53,344 nt of DNA from positions 1-53,344 of the forward strand of contig CANESK010000003.1 of the NCBI GenBank assembly GCA_947441075.1, read 5' to 3'. Source of the DNA: Verrucomicrobia subdivision 6 bacterium. Lineage in GTDB: Bacteria > Verrucomicrobiota > Verrucomicrobiia > Methylacidiphilales > Verrucolacustridaceae. Shown here in pieces: positions 43,644-51,562 of this stretch. Under the pieces are notes generated by a model. That model was not told the origin of the DNA. It made no database searches and worked only from the letters and a program-made list of their open reading frames with translations. Position 1 is the first letter of the stretch, and the number at the start of each line of letters is the position of its first letter. Made by a program: the position numbers and the translations under genes.

Positions 43644-44918
43644 ATGAAAAAACGTAGCAATGTGATTGTGGTAGGGGCTGGGCCGGCAGGATGTGCCGTG
43701 GCTCGGGCTTATGCTATGGCTGGGCGTTCGGTGGTTTTGCTGGAGGCAGAGGCGGAAGGTAAAAGTCACAAGCGTTTTGCGGGGGAATGGCTTCATCCGC
43801 AAGGGGTGGATGCACTGAAGAAACTTGGATTTGGCTCGATTACGTCGATGCAGGGACGGCCTCGGGGGCGCGGTTTTGTGGTTTATCCTGGGCACGGTGA
43901 ATCTCCTGTAAAACTGGATTACGTGCAGGGTCAACTCGGTTTGGCTTTTCATCACGGAGATTTAGTCGACGAGATGCGTCAGATGGTGGCAACGACAGAT
44001 GGCGTAACTTTTCGCCATGGAGTGAGAGTGGCTTCGGTAGATGATGAGGGGGTTGTTTTGGAGAGTGGGGAAAGGCTGGAGGCAGGAATTGTGGTGGGGG
44101 CGGATGGTCGTTCGAGTGTGGTACGACGAAGTTTACGAGGGACCACTTCGCATAAGCCGATGTCTGCCATGACGGGGATTTTGCTTGAGGGGGTAAAGGC
44201 ACCCTATCCTGATTACGGCCACGTTTTTTTAGGAAAGCCTAGTTTTCTTCTTGGGTATGAGATTGCTCCTTCGGTGGTGCGGATATGTGTAGACGTACCC
44301 CTAAAATATAAAGCAGAGATGAAAGATCCGGAATGGTTGATTGCGGCGACGCGCGAGACCTTGCCTCCCGTTTGGAGACAGCCGTGTGAAGAGCAGATTC
44401 GTGGTGGGCATTTGCGCTGGCAGGCGAATCACTTTTTGGCTCGGGCCGATTATGGGAATGGGCGGCGAGTTTTGATTGGGGATGCGGCGGGTCACACTCA
44501 TCCGCTGACGGCTACGGGGATTACCAATGGGCTGGTCGATGCGATTGAGTTAGTCGAGACGGCCAATTTTCAGGCATTTGCCAAAAGCCGGCGTCGGGCT
44601 TGCCGAGTACCAGAGCTTCTCTCCCGTGCGCTCTATGATTGTTTCTCGAAAGAGGATGCCTTCTCCAATTCGTTACGGCGGGCGGTTGTTTCGCTTTGGC
44701 GCAGTGATGAAAAGGAACGGGAGCGAACGATGGGTCTGCTGATGGGGAATGGCCGTTCTTTCCTTACTTTTGCTGGACCCTTTCTGCGGGCGTTGTTTGG
44801 CGCTTGGAAGGGTCGGGATAAAAGTACCACGGTGGGTGCGGATATTGCTTCGATTGCGAGTTGGATTCGGTTACCGATGGCCTATGCGATGGCGGGTTGG
44901 GTTCGTCCTAAAGCATAA
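43644..44918 (+). CDS. FAD-dependent monooxygenase, squalene epoxidase-like
   Basis: A protein of 424 residues: Rossmann GxGxxG in VIVVGAGPAGCAVARAYA, then FAGEWLHPQGVDALKKLG (the R/K..GE.L.P.G element of squalene epoxidases), the DG motif VVGADGRSSVVRRSL and the GD motif VLIGDAAGHTHPLTATGITN, matching GDAxNMRHPLTGGG. Squalene epoxidase makes 2,3-oxidosqualene using O2 and FAD. Its convergent neighbour encodes an oxidosqualene-cyclase-like enzyme, which supports that role. It could also be a related p-hydroxybenzoate-hydroxylase-type or geranylgeranyl-reductase-type enzyme. A C-terminal hydrophobic region (IASWIRLPMAYAMAGWV) suits membrane association. Confidence 0.72.
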   Translation: MKKRSNVIVVGAGPAGCAVARAYAMAGRSVVLLEAEAEGKSHKRFAGEWLHPQGVDALKKLGFGSITSMQGRPRGRGFVVYPGHGESPVKLDYVQGQLGLAFHHGDLVDEMRQMVATTDGVTFRHGVRVASVDDEGVVLESGERLEAGIVVGADGRSSVVRRSLRGTTSHKPMSAMTGILLEGVKAPYPDYGHVFLGKPSFLLGYEIAPSVVRICVDVPLKYKAEMKDPEWLIAATRETLPPVWRQPCEEQIRGGHLRWQANHFLARADYGNGRRVLIGDAAGHTHPLTATGITNGLVDAIELVETANFQAFAKSRRRACRVPELLSRALYDCFSKEDAFSNSLRRAVVSLWRSDEKERERTMGLLMGNGRSFLTFAGPFLRALFGAWKGRDKSTTVGADIASIASWIRLPMAYAMAGWVRPKA

Positions 44919-44942
44919 ATTCTTCGCGAAAAAATTACTCCC

Positions 44943-44956
44943 CAGAATCGTTTCTG
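44943..44956. other. Short inverted repeat between convergent genes
   Basis: CAGAA (44943-47) and TTCTG (44952-56) form a five-pair stem with a four-base loop between the convergent flavoprotein and cyclase genes. It lacks a clear T-run on either side, so it is at most a weak shared terminator. Confidence 0.2.
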
Positions 44957-44962
44957 AGGAAT

Positions 44963-46906
44963 TTAAGATTGGAGAAACGTAGCGAAGGCTTTGAGGGGGA
45001 AGGCGCGTTTATAGTGGTCGTACCGAATTAAAGTGGTGCGATAAAATAGTCCTGGAATGGGTTGAGGCGGGAAATCTCCATCGGTTTGTTGGGTTTTGAG
45101 AAGAAAATCCAGTCCCCTACTCACGGCAGGATCTTCCTTGGGTCCAGTGGCGAGGAGTGCGATTAGCGCCAGCGCGGTGGGTTCGACCAATCCAACATCA
45201 CTGGGAATCGGTCGACGTTGAAGGCAGGAGTCCGGATGCTCGCCCCATCCACCGTCGGCGAGCTGTTGGGAAAGAAGAAAGTTACGCCCCCGAACGATTC
45301 GAGGGTCATGAATGGGAAGGCCCGCTGCCAAGAGGCCTGGAAGAGTGAAGGAAGTTCCATAATTAAAGCAGATGCCCCAGACCGCCTCCCAAGAGCCGTC
45401 CTGTTTTTGGGTCTTAGTTAAATAACGAACACCGTGCTGAATGGCTCGATCGACCGCGGCGGATTCTATTTCGGGAAACTTTTTTTGCACTAGGGCCAAC
45501 GCCGCAAGAACCGATCCGGTGCACTCGGCGTACGAGTGATCGACCATGATGTCGGCGAAGACGTGGGAGGCGTTGAAGATTTCAATCCAAGAAGGGCCGA
45601 TGACTCGGTCGCAACTGCCCCAACCTCCGTCCCGGTTCTGGTAGCTGAGGATGAAATGCAGTCCGTCGGTTATGATCTTTGCAGAGATGGGCTGAGGAAG
45701 AGAGGGGGTGGCCTCGACAAGGGCGAGGATACTTTCGGCGGTGCAATCGGCAATGGACCAACCATTGCGACGCTCACTGAAAGGCCAACCTCCTTTTCGG
45801 GGAAGGCGATGGTAGCGGTGGGGGGAAGGCAGTTCATCGATCACCTGATTTTCGACAAGATAACGGCAACCGTTTTCGATTCCCTTACGGGGCGCTAAGT
45901 TTGAACCTAAGAGGTTCATTCCTTGTAGGGTAAAAGCGGTGTCCCAGACTTTGGAGGAGGTGAACCCCTGACAGGCGGTGTATGCAGGAAATTGCCAAAG
46001 GTATCGAGGGAGTTCGCGCCAACTGCGATCGAGGAAGGCGGTTTTACCTTCGACGAAATGGGCTAAGGTGTTGTAGCAGGCGTTGACGGGGGCTTGGCGG
46101 GTGAAATCAGACTGTTCGTCCTCGTAGACGATGTGTTCGTAGGTTAGGCGGATGGCCTTTTTGCGCAGAAAGGAAGGGATCCATTTTTCTAGGAAACGAA
46201 CAAGGGGCATGATGAGGCGGACGACAAGGGTTTCTGGGACGATATGGTCGGTAGGGGCAAGATCGGCGCGATGCTTGGGCCAATCGATCGTTTCGAAACC
46301 TTGCGGGTAAAGTTCGGTGCGGAGTTGGAGGAGAATGGGATCAAGAGGAGCTTGCCAACGGCGTCCGTAGAAATAGGCCATAGGGAGATAAACAATTCGG
46401 ACATAGCCAGAGATATTCGCGGGATGGATGGGAATCCATTTTGGCAAAAGATATAGTTCGGGGGGGACTGGGGTGACTCCCTCCCATGAGTAGAGGTTGA
46501 GGATGGAGAGAATAAATTTTCCCCAAGCGGCGGCTTTGATGGGAGTGCCAGAGGTGTGGATCCAGTTGCGGAGGCGGGCGAGTTCAGGGCGTTCCGGTTT
46601 TTCTCCGAGCAGACGAAGGGCGACGTAGGAGATGGCACTGGTAAAGACGGCCCCGCGAACTGATTCTTCGTGCAGGCCGATGGAGCCGTCGGAGATTTGG
46701 GGCTGGAGAAGACCTGCGACAAATCTTGGTCGATCTTTTTCTGAAATGGGTCGCTTGGTGAGGTAGGAGGTGATGACGTAGAGAGGGAGAAGAAAGTTGG
46801 GTCCAGTATAGGGAACGCACCAACTCCCGTCAGCGATTTGGGTGCGCTCGAGAAAACCGAGAAGGCGCCGGGTCGCTTGGGTGACGGAATCGTGGCGAGT
46901 GGTCAT
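44963..46906 (-). CDS. Triterpene cyclase of the oxidosqualene cyclase type
   Basis: A protein of 647 residues with QW repeats (QNRDGGWG 423-430, QKQDGSWE 500-507, QQLADGGWGE 547-556). The initiating-acid motif is DCTAE at 387-391, as in oxidosqualene cyclases (OSC), not the DDTA of squalene-hopene cyclases. Other OSC landmarks are IVYLPMAYFYGRR, SSKVWDTAF, KGGWPFS and VWGICFNYGT. It is ~80 residues shorter than eukaryotic OSCs at the N-terminus. Against human lanosterol synthase the His232 position reads Tyr168, Tyr503 reads Cys432, and the residue two before the DCTAE Asp is Ile385 (Val in lanosterol, Ile in cycloartenol synthases). The product is thus open. It overlaps the PIG-L gene (ATGA). 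Confidence 0.85.
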   Translation of the reverse strand: MTTRHDSVTQATRRLLGFLERTQIADGSWCVPYTGPNFLLPLYVITSYLTKRPISEKDRPRFVAGLLQPQISDGSIGLHEESVRGAVFTSAISYVALRLLGEKPERPELARLRNWIHTSGTPIKAAAWGKFILSILNLYSWEGVTPVPPELYLLPKWIPIHPANISGYVRIVYLPMAYFYGRRWQAPLDPILLQLRTELYPQGFETIDWPKHRADLAPTDHIVPETLVVRLIMPLVRFLEKWIPSFLRKKAIRLTYEHIVYEDEQSDFTRQAPVNACYNTLAHFVEGKTAFLDRSWRELPRYLWQFPAYTACQGFTSSKVWDTAFTLQGMNLLGSNLAPRKGIENGCRYLVENQVIDELPSPHRYHRLPRKGGWPFSERRNGWSIADCTAESILALVEATPSLPQPISAKIITDGLHFILSYQNRDGGWGSCDRVIGPSWIEIFNASHVFADIMVDHSYAECTGSVLAALALVQKKFPEIESAAVDRAIQHGVRYLTKTQKQDGSWEAVWGICFNYGTSFTLPGLLAAGLPIHDPRIVRGRNFLLSQQLADGGWGEHPDSCLQRRPIPSDVGLVEPTALALIALLATGPKEDPAVSRGLDFLLKTQQTDGDFPPQPIPGLFYRTTLIRYDHYKRAFPLKAFATFLQS

Positions 46907-47757
46907 TTCTTGGCGCCTAATTTGGCCAGACGAGCGATTGTTTCTGTGCGAAAGAGATCGAGAATAGAGGAGAGGAACTCGGTAGGAGAAAGTTTTCCCT
47001 GAACGAGGGGGCGAAGATCGAGGGCGAGAACCACCTCCGGGACGGAGTCGGCTTGTGTGGGGTTGGCAAAAGTGGCTTGGGCGTGGCGTCGACCTAGGGC
47101 GGCTCGGTCGTACCGTTTCCCGCCTTCGACCTGAGATTTAAAACAGCGGAGGAGGGATGGTCCTAAGGTTTCGGGAGCGTGGCAGGCGAGGCGGATAATA
47201 TGAGCATGGGGAACCCAATCGAGATCGCCCCATACTTCGCAACCGTAGATCTCTTTGGGTTGAACAGAGGAGGGAAGTTTTTGGAGCGCTTCTAGGCAGG
47301 CGAGGAGAACACCGATATGACTCTCGTGACGATCGGCAGGGTTGTGGAGATAGAGGACTTGGGGACGAGCGGTTTCAAGGATTTTGACGAGATCTGCAAC
47401 GACGGCGGACCGGTCGGTCTGACGGACGGCGGAGCTGGGATGGCCGAGCTGAAGAACGGAGGCGTAGTCTCCGAGATCGGCGGCCTGATGTTGCTCTTTC
47501 TGGCGGAGGGAGATCAGTTCTGAATCGGTGGTTTTGGCGAAGGGACCAGTTCGAGGGGCGCCTGCGCCATCGGTGACCACGACCCCTGAGAACCGGTTGG
47601 TGGGGTGTTGGAAGCAGGTGGCAATTCCAGGGAAAGCGAGGATTTCGAGATCGTCGGCGTGGGCACCGATTCCGAGGTGGGTGGTGGTGGCGAGGTTCGC
47701 GAGGGGATCTTGGCCACGGGGGGCGTAGAAATCGGCGGAGGATTGAGAGAATTTCAT
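46903..47757 (-). CDS. PIG-L/LmbE-type deacetylase
   Basis: A protein of 284 residues from ATG 47757, with the zinc-binding AHADDLEI (H33, D35, D36) and HNPADRHESHIGV. The family removes acetyl groups from GlcNAc-linked lipids or small molecules (PIG-L, MshB, BshB). TDGAGAPRTGPFA and SLRQKEQHQAADLG are also typical. It is between GtrA and the cyclase, overlapping both by ATGA, so all three are co-translated. This suggests an acetamido-sugar-linked lipid, which is inference. Length is normal. Confidence 0.87.
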   Translation of the reverse strand: MKFSQSSADFYAPRGQDPLANLATTTHLGIGAHADDLEILAFPGIATCFQHPTNRFSGVVVTDGAGAPRTGPFAKTTDSELISLRQKEQHQAADLGDYASVLQLGHPSSAVRQTDRSAVVADLVKILETARPQVLYLHNPADRHESHIGVLLACLEALQKLPSSVQPKEIYGCEVWGDLDWVPHAHIIRLACHAPETLGPSLLRCFKSQVEGGKRYDRAALGRRHAQATFANPTQADSVPEVVLALDLRPLVQGKLSPTEFLSSILDLFRTETIARLAKLGAKK

Positions 47758-48248
47758 CGGCGGGAGGTTCCTGTTTTCTGGCGAAAGACCCAAAGGGAAG
47801 CGAAGAGATAATTGAGGAGAGCGCCGGTGGCAACGGCGACGGCATTGAGGGCGGCGGTTTCAATTGGCCGATTGGTTTCTAAAAGGAAAAGAAGAAAGTT
47901 GAGGAGGAGAAGTTGAAAAATAAAGGCAAGGGCGGCGGTGAGGTAGTATTGGCGGAGGAGTTTCCACGAAGGGGGCCAAACCTGGAAGGTCCAGGCGGCA
48001 TTGAGGAGATAGTTGATCCCGCAACAAATGATCCAAGAGAAGAGAGCGGCCCCGGTGGCGGCGCGATGGCCTCCAGGGTCGAGAGAAAGCCAAGAATGCC
48101 CAAAGGAGAGGAGAAGCCAGACGATGAGAGTATTGAGGAGGGTACCCACCCCGCCAACGAGGCCGAAGCGGAGGATGCGGATAATCTCCTTTTGGGGAAG
48201 ACCTGCAGGAAGTCGGGTTTGATGAGGACGGGGCGGATGAGGAATCAC
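47754..48248 (-). CDS. GtrA-family membrane protein
   Basis: A protein of 164 residues with four hydrophobic helices: RILRFGLVGGVGTLLNTLIV (the GtrA signature), then FSWIICCGINYLLNAAWTF, ALAFIFQLLLLNFLLFLL and ATGALLNYLFASLWVF. GtrA proteins move polyprenyl-phosphate-linked sugars across membranes or assist glycosyltransferases. It is the first gene of the GtrA/PIG-L/cyclase operon. The start is GTG 48248, with no better option near; 77 bases separate it from a divergent gene. Confidence 0.85.
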   Translation of the reverse strand: MIPHPPRPHQTRLPAGLPQKEIIRILRFGLVGGVGTLLNTLIVWLLLSFGHSWLSLDPGGHRAATGAALFSWIICCGINYLLNAAWTFQVWPPSWKLLRQYYLTAALAFIFQLLLLNFLLFLLETNRPIETAALNAVAVATGALLNYLFASLWVFRQKTGTSRR

Positions 48249-48325
48249 GAGGTTCTGAGGATGGCTAAAAATGAGCGGATCGGCAATTGGCTTGAACGGA
48301 TGGGGAGAGGATCCGTCTAAACTAT

Positions 48326-48730
48326 ATGGCTGGAAGTTCTTGCCACGGAGGTGCAGAGAGCGAATTTAAAGTTGCGGTGCATGACCTCAATTCAGCGGAG
48401 ACGTTGATTATCCGCGGGGAGCTGACGGAGCCTCCTACGTGGTTTCCGGCGTATCGTGAATTGACGATGAAATTAAAGGGGACAGTGGTCGCGGTGATCT
48501 TGATTGAGTCGGAGCGCAATTTGAGGGATCTATATTGGAAATGGACAGGAAGAAACGGCGGCCGGGATTACGTGAGCGATCTGATTTTCACGGACGAGTA
48601 CGAGCCGGGGATCAAGCTGGATGCGAAGCACGATCGATTGCATCCCACGGTGACGGTGGAGCGGATTGTGCCGGAAAATCTTTCCGAGGTAGCGGGTCGA
48701 GTGAGTGCTTTGGCGGCTTGGGCTTTTTAA
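48326..48730 (+). CDS. Small protein of unknown function
   Basis: I do not recognise a family for these 134 residues. It begins MAGSSCHGGAESEFKVAVHD and contains TVVAVILIESERNLRDLYWK and IFTDEYEPGIKL; alternating strand and helix suggest one soluble alpha/beta domain. No signal peptide is seen. It is divergent from GtrA and ends 24 bases before the next gene's start. Confidence 0.55.
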   Translation: MAGSSCHGGAESEFKVAVHDLNSAETLIIRGELTEPPTWFPAYRELTMKLKGTVVAVILIESERNLRDLYWKWTGRNGGRDYVSDLIFTDEYEPGIKLDAKHDRLHPTVTVERIVPENLSEVAGRVSALAAWAF

Positions 48731-48753
48731 CACCGAAAGTCTTTTGGGTAGGG

Positions 48754-49392
48754 ATGGGGTTGATTGGTTTTGTGGCATTGGGGTTGAGTCGGTCTGGCGA
48801 GGTGGTCCCGGTTTCGGAGTTAAAGGCGAAAGGGGATCTTTTTTATCGGAAGGGTGAGTTGGAGCCATTCACGGGTACGGCCGAAGCGGAGAATAAAAAG
48901 AGGAAAACGGAGGCGGAATTTTGGCAAGGGCGGATGCATGGCCGATATCGGAGTTGGTTTAGCAACGGGCAGTTGGAAAGTGAGTCGTACTTTGAGGAGG
49001 GAGTGAGGGAAGGGATTGACCGGCGTTGGAATCCGCAGGGGCAGATCCTGCAGGAGACGCGTTTTCTGAAAGGACTGATGGATGGGACAAGGACGGAGTG
49101 GTACGCCAATGGCAAGGTGGAGCGGAGAACGAATTGGCAAAAAGGGAAACGACAGGGAGAGATTGAAACATGGTTTGAGGACGGGACGAAGAAGGGGGTA
49201 GGAAATTTTAATGGGGGGGAGCGGGATGGAACCTTTGTGGTGTGGTGGGAAAATGGCAAAAAGCGGCAAGAGACGAATTATAGGATGGGGGTTGCTGAGG
49301 GATGGAGTCTGGAGTGGGGACGGGACGGAAAAGAAACGAAGAAGGCTTTTTTTGTGAATGGGAAAGCGACGGAGGCACCTGCAAAGGGGTAG
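48754..49392 (+). CDS. MORN-variant (YwqK-like) repeat protein, exported
   Basis: A protein of 212 residues: an N-terminal hydrophobic segment (MGLIGFVALGLS), then five or six ~23-residue repeats of the type G...G..R.W..NGQLE.E..F..G, for example GRMHGRYRSWFSNGQLESES, MDGTRTEWYANGKVERRTNW and RDGTFVVWWENGKKRQETNY. Such repeats occur in MORN-variant proteins sometimes listed as YwqK antitoxins; they fold as beta sheets. No toxin is adjacent. ATG 48754 is the best start. Confidence 0.75.
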   Translation: MGLIGFVALGLSRSGEVVPVSELKAKGDLFYRKGELEPFTGTAEAENKKRKTEAEFWQGRMHGRYRSWFSNGQLESESYFEEGVREGIDRRWNPQGQILQETRFLKGLMDGTRTEWYANGKVERRTNWQKGKRQGEIETWFEDGTKKGVGNFNGGERDGTFVVWWENGKKRQETNYRMGVAEGWSLEWGRDGKETKKAFFVNGKATEAPAKG

Positions 49393-49436
49393 TCTTGAAA
49401 CTGGGTTGATCTGGGTTTAGGGTTTCTCTTCCAGGA

Positions 49437-49510
49437 GCACCCGTAGCTCAACTGGATAGAGTGTCGGCCTCCGAAGCCGAAGGTTGACGGTTCGACCCCG
49501 TCCGGGTGCA
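49437..49510 (+). tRNA. tRNA-Arg (anticodon CCG)
   Basis: A cloverleaf: acceptor stem GCACCCG (49437-43) with CGGGTGC (49503-09), D arm TAGCTCAACTGGATAGAG, anticodon loop CTCCGAA with CCG, T arm GACGGTTCGACCCCGTC, discriminator A. CCA is not encoded. Confidence 0.95.
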
Positions 49511-49540
49511 GGTTTCTTTAAAGGAGAAGGGTGAAAAAAG

Positions 49541-49612
49541 CTCCGGAGGCTGGGATCGAACCAGCGACCAATGCATTAACAGTGCATCGCTCTACCGCTG
49601 AGCTACTCCGGA
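49541..49612 (-). tRNA. tRNA-Asn (anticodon GTT)
   Basis: On the minus strand the acceptor stem TCCGGAG (49612-06) pairs with CTCCGGA (49548-42), with D arm GTAGCTCAGCGGTAGAGC, anticodon loop CTGTTAA with GTT, T arm GCTGGTTCGATCCCAGC and discriminator G, as expected for Asn. It converges with tRNA-Arg. CCA is not encoded. Confidence 0.95.
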
Positions 49613-49674
49613 AAGCAGTGGGGTAACCTACCGAAAAACTTGCGAGGACTCAACTCCCACGGAATGATGAAATC

Positions 49675-51255
49675 TCAGATCGGCTGAGGCAAGAGAAAGT
49701 AGGAAAGGCTATCGGTGAGGGCGAGGGCGCTGGCTTCGAGGATATTGGTAGAGACGCCGACGGTGCCCCATTGACGGATACCATCGCTGGATTCGACGAG
49801 GACGCGGATGCGAGCGGCGGTGCCTCCGCGGGAACTGACGATGCGTACTTTGTAATCGATCAGCTTGATTTTACGGAGGGTGGGGAAAGAGGGTAGGAGG
49901 GCTTTACGGAGGGCGGCATCGAGAGCGTCGACGGGACCGTCTCCTTGGGCGGAAGTTTTACAAAGTTTTTTGCCTACGCGGACGGTGATGGTGGCGCGGC
50001 TGGTTTCCCGAGCAGTGGGACGTGCGCGGACCACCTCGACTTTGTAGGAGTCGATCTGGAAAGGGGCGGGGATTTTTTGGAGGGAGCGGCGAACGAGGAG
50101 TTCGAAAGAGGCATCGGCGGCCTCGAATTCGTAACCATCTTTCTCAAGTTTTTTGATTTTGGCGAGGATGGCGCGGGTGGCGGGAGATTTTTCTTCGACG
50201 GAGATACCGAGTTCGCGGGCTTTCATCATGACGTTGGCTCCGCCAGAGAGTTCGCCGACGAGGATGCGTTGACGATTGCCGACCGAGGCAGGCTCGATGT
50301 GTTCGAAGCTGGCGGAAAGTTTATTGACCGCATTGACGTGCATGCCGCCTTTGTGGGCGAAGGCGGTACGACCGACGAAGGGGGCACGGGGATCGTGATG
50401 AAGGTTGGCGAGTTCGTCGACAAAGCAGGAAAGTTCGGAGAGTTGGCGGAGATTGCCCTCGGGCAGGATTTTTTTTCCGAGTTTGAGTTCAAGAAGAGGG
50501 AGAAGGGTAGTGAGATTACAGTTTCCGGTGCGTTCTCCGTATCCGTTCATCGTGCCTTGGACTTGAAGGGCGCCTTCTTGGACGGCGGCGACGGCATTGG
50601 CGACGCCTAGCCCGCAATCGTTGTGGGTATGGATGCCGATTTTGCTTTGGGGAAAGCGGGCTCGGACGGAGCGGACGGTGGTGGCGATTTCGGAGGGGAG
50701 GCGACCGCCATTGGTATCGCAGAGGACGAGGTAGTGGGCTCCTGCTTCGGCGGCAGCTTCGAGAGTGCGGAGGGCGTAATCGGAATCGGCGGTGTAGCCA
50801 TCGAAGAAGTGTTCGGCGTCATAGATGACTTCGCGTCCCTCTTTTTTGAGGATGGCGACGGTGTCGGCGATCATGCGAAGGTTTTCGACTGGGGTAGTGC
50901 GAAGGATTTTTTCAACGTGAAGGAGCCAGCTTTTTCCGAAGATGGTGACGACGGGGGTTTCTGCTTCGAGGAGGAGGCGGATCTGGGAATCGGCGGCGGC
51001 GTCGATGTTGGGTCGGCGGGTGGAGCCGAAGGCGGCGAGTTTTGAGGAGCCCCAGTGGAGTTTTCCGGCTTGGGCAAAGAAGTCTCGATCCTTGTCGTTG
51101 GATCCTGGCCAACCGCCTTCGACGTAGTGGAATCCGTAGGAGGCGAGGCGTTCGGCAAGGCGAAGTTTATCGGGGAGGGAAAAGTGGACGCCTTCGCCTT
51201 GGGCACCATCGCGGAGGGTGGTGTCGTAAAGGGTGAAAGTGGGGTCGGTGGCCAT
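49675..51255 (-). CDS. cimA: Citramalate synthase (isopropylmalate synthase family)
   Basis: A protein of 526 residues: an N-terminal TIM barrel starting LYDTTLRDGAQGEGVHFSL, with HTHNDCGLGVANAVAAVQEG and NGYGERTGNCNL, and a C-terminal allosteric domain. The FTLYDTTLRDGAQ start and length match CimA, which condenses pyruvate and acetyl-CoA in a threonine-independent route to isoleucine. LeuA proteins typically read DTTLRDGEQ. It is alone, 62 bases after tRNA-Asn. Distinguishing CimA from homocitrate synthase is from pattern only. Confidence 0.87.
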   Translation of the reverse strand: MATDPTFTLYDTTLRDGAQGEGVHFSLPDKLRLAERLASYGFHYVEGGWPGSNDKDRDFFAQAGKLHWGSSKLAAFGSTRRPNIDAAADSQIRLLLEAETPVVTIFGKSWLLHVEKILRTTPVENLRMIADTVAILKKEGREVIYDAEHFFDGYTADSDYALRTLEAAAEAGAHYLVLCDTNGGRLPSEIATTVRSVRARFPQSKIGIHTHNDCGLGVANAVAAVQEGALQVQGTMNGYGERTGNCNLTTLLPLLELKLGKKILPEGNLRQLSELSCFVDELANLHHDPRAPFVGRTAFAHKGGMHVNAVNKLSASFEHIEPASVGNRQRILVGELSGGANVMMKARELGISVEEKSPATRAILAKIKKLEKDGYEFEAADASFELLVRRSLQKIPAPFQIDSYKVEVVRARPTARETSRATITVRVGKKLCKTSAQGDGPVDALDAALRKALLPSFPTLRKIKLIDYKVRIVSSRGGTAARIRVLVESSDGIRQWGTVGVSTNILEASALALTDSLSYFLLPQPI

Positions 51256-51562
51256 AGGTAGGGAGGATAACTAGGATATAAATTTGAGAAAGAAGGAAGG
51301 CGGATGGGGGTCAGCTTAGGTTAAGATAGCCCTTTTTCGAAATCGCAAGGAAGAGGAAATGGCAAGGATTAGGTAATGGTATAAAGCCATGAAATTCACA
51401 TACTTGCAGTATCCATTCTGTGTGCATTGAAATGGCAGTAAAAGATATAATCCTTGAAGCAAGAACGTAACATTTGAAAGTCAATAATCGGTAGCATAAA
51501 TAAAAAGGTGAAGTAGGTTTTAGATATGGGTGTATTACAGAAAATCTAGTTCTAATGCGTTT
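51256..51562. other. AT-richer intergenic region upstream of the metalloprotease
   Basis: The gap of 307 bases is visibly richer in A/T than its left flank and contains no credible gene. A perfect TATAAT lies at 51446-51451 with TTGAAA at 51427-32; the 13-base spacing is too short for a standard sigma-70 promoter, so a promoter here is only possible. No repeats, tRNA or terminator are seen. Confidence 0.35.

Noticed and set aside
48535-48753. A longer start for the MORN-repeat protein
   Set aside because: It would overlap the preceding gene by ~200 bases with a basic, motif-free sequence; the hydrophobic signal begins right after ATG 48754.
49437-49612. tRNA pair as a possible integration hot spot
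   Set aside because: No partial tRNA copy or integrase is nearby; the flanking genes are ordinary.
51427-51451. TTGAAA and TATAAT as a promoter for the metalloprotease
   Set aside because: The spacing is 13 bases, too short for a standard promoter, and the -10 hexamer alone is weak evidence in an AT-rich gap.
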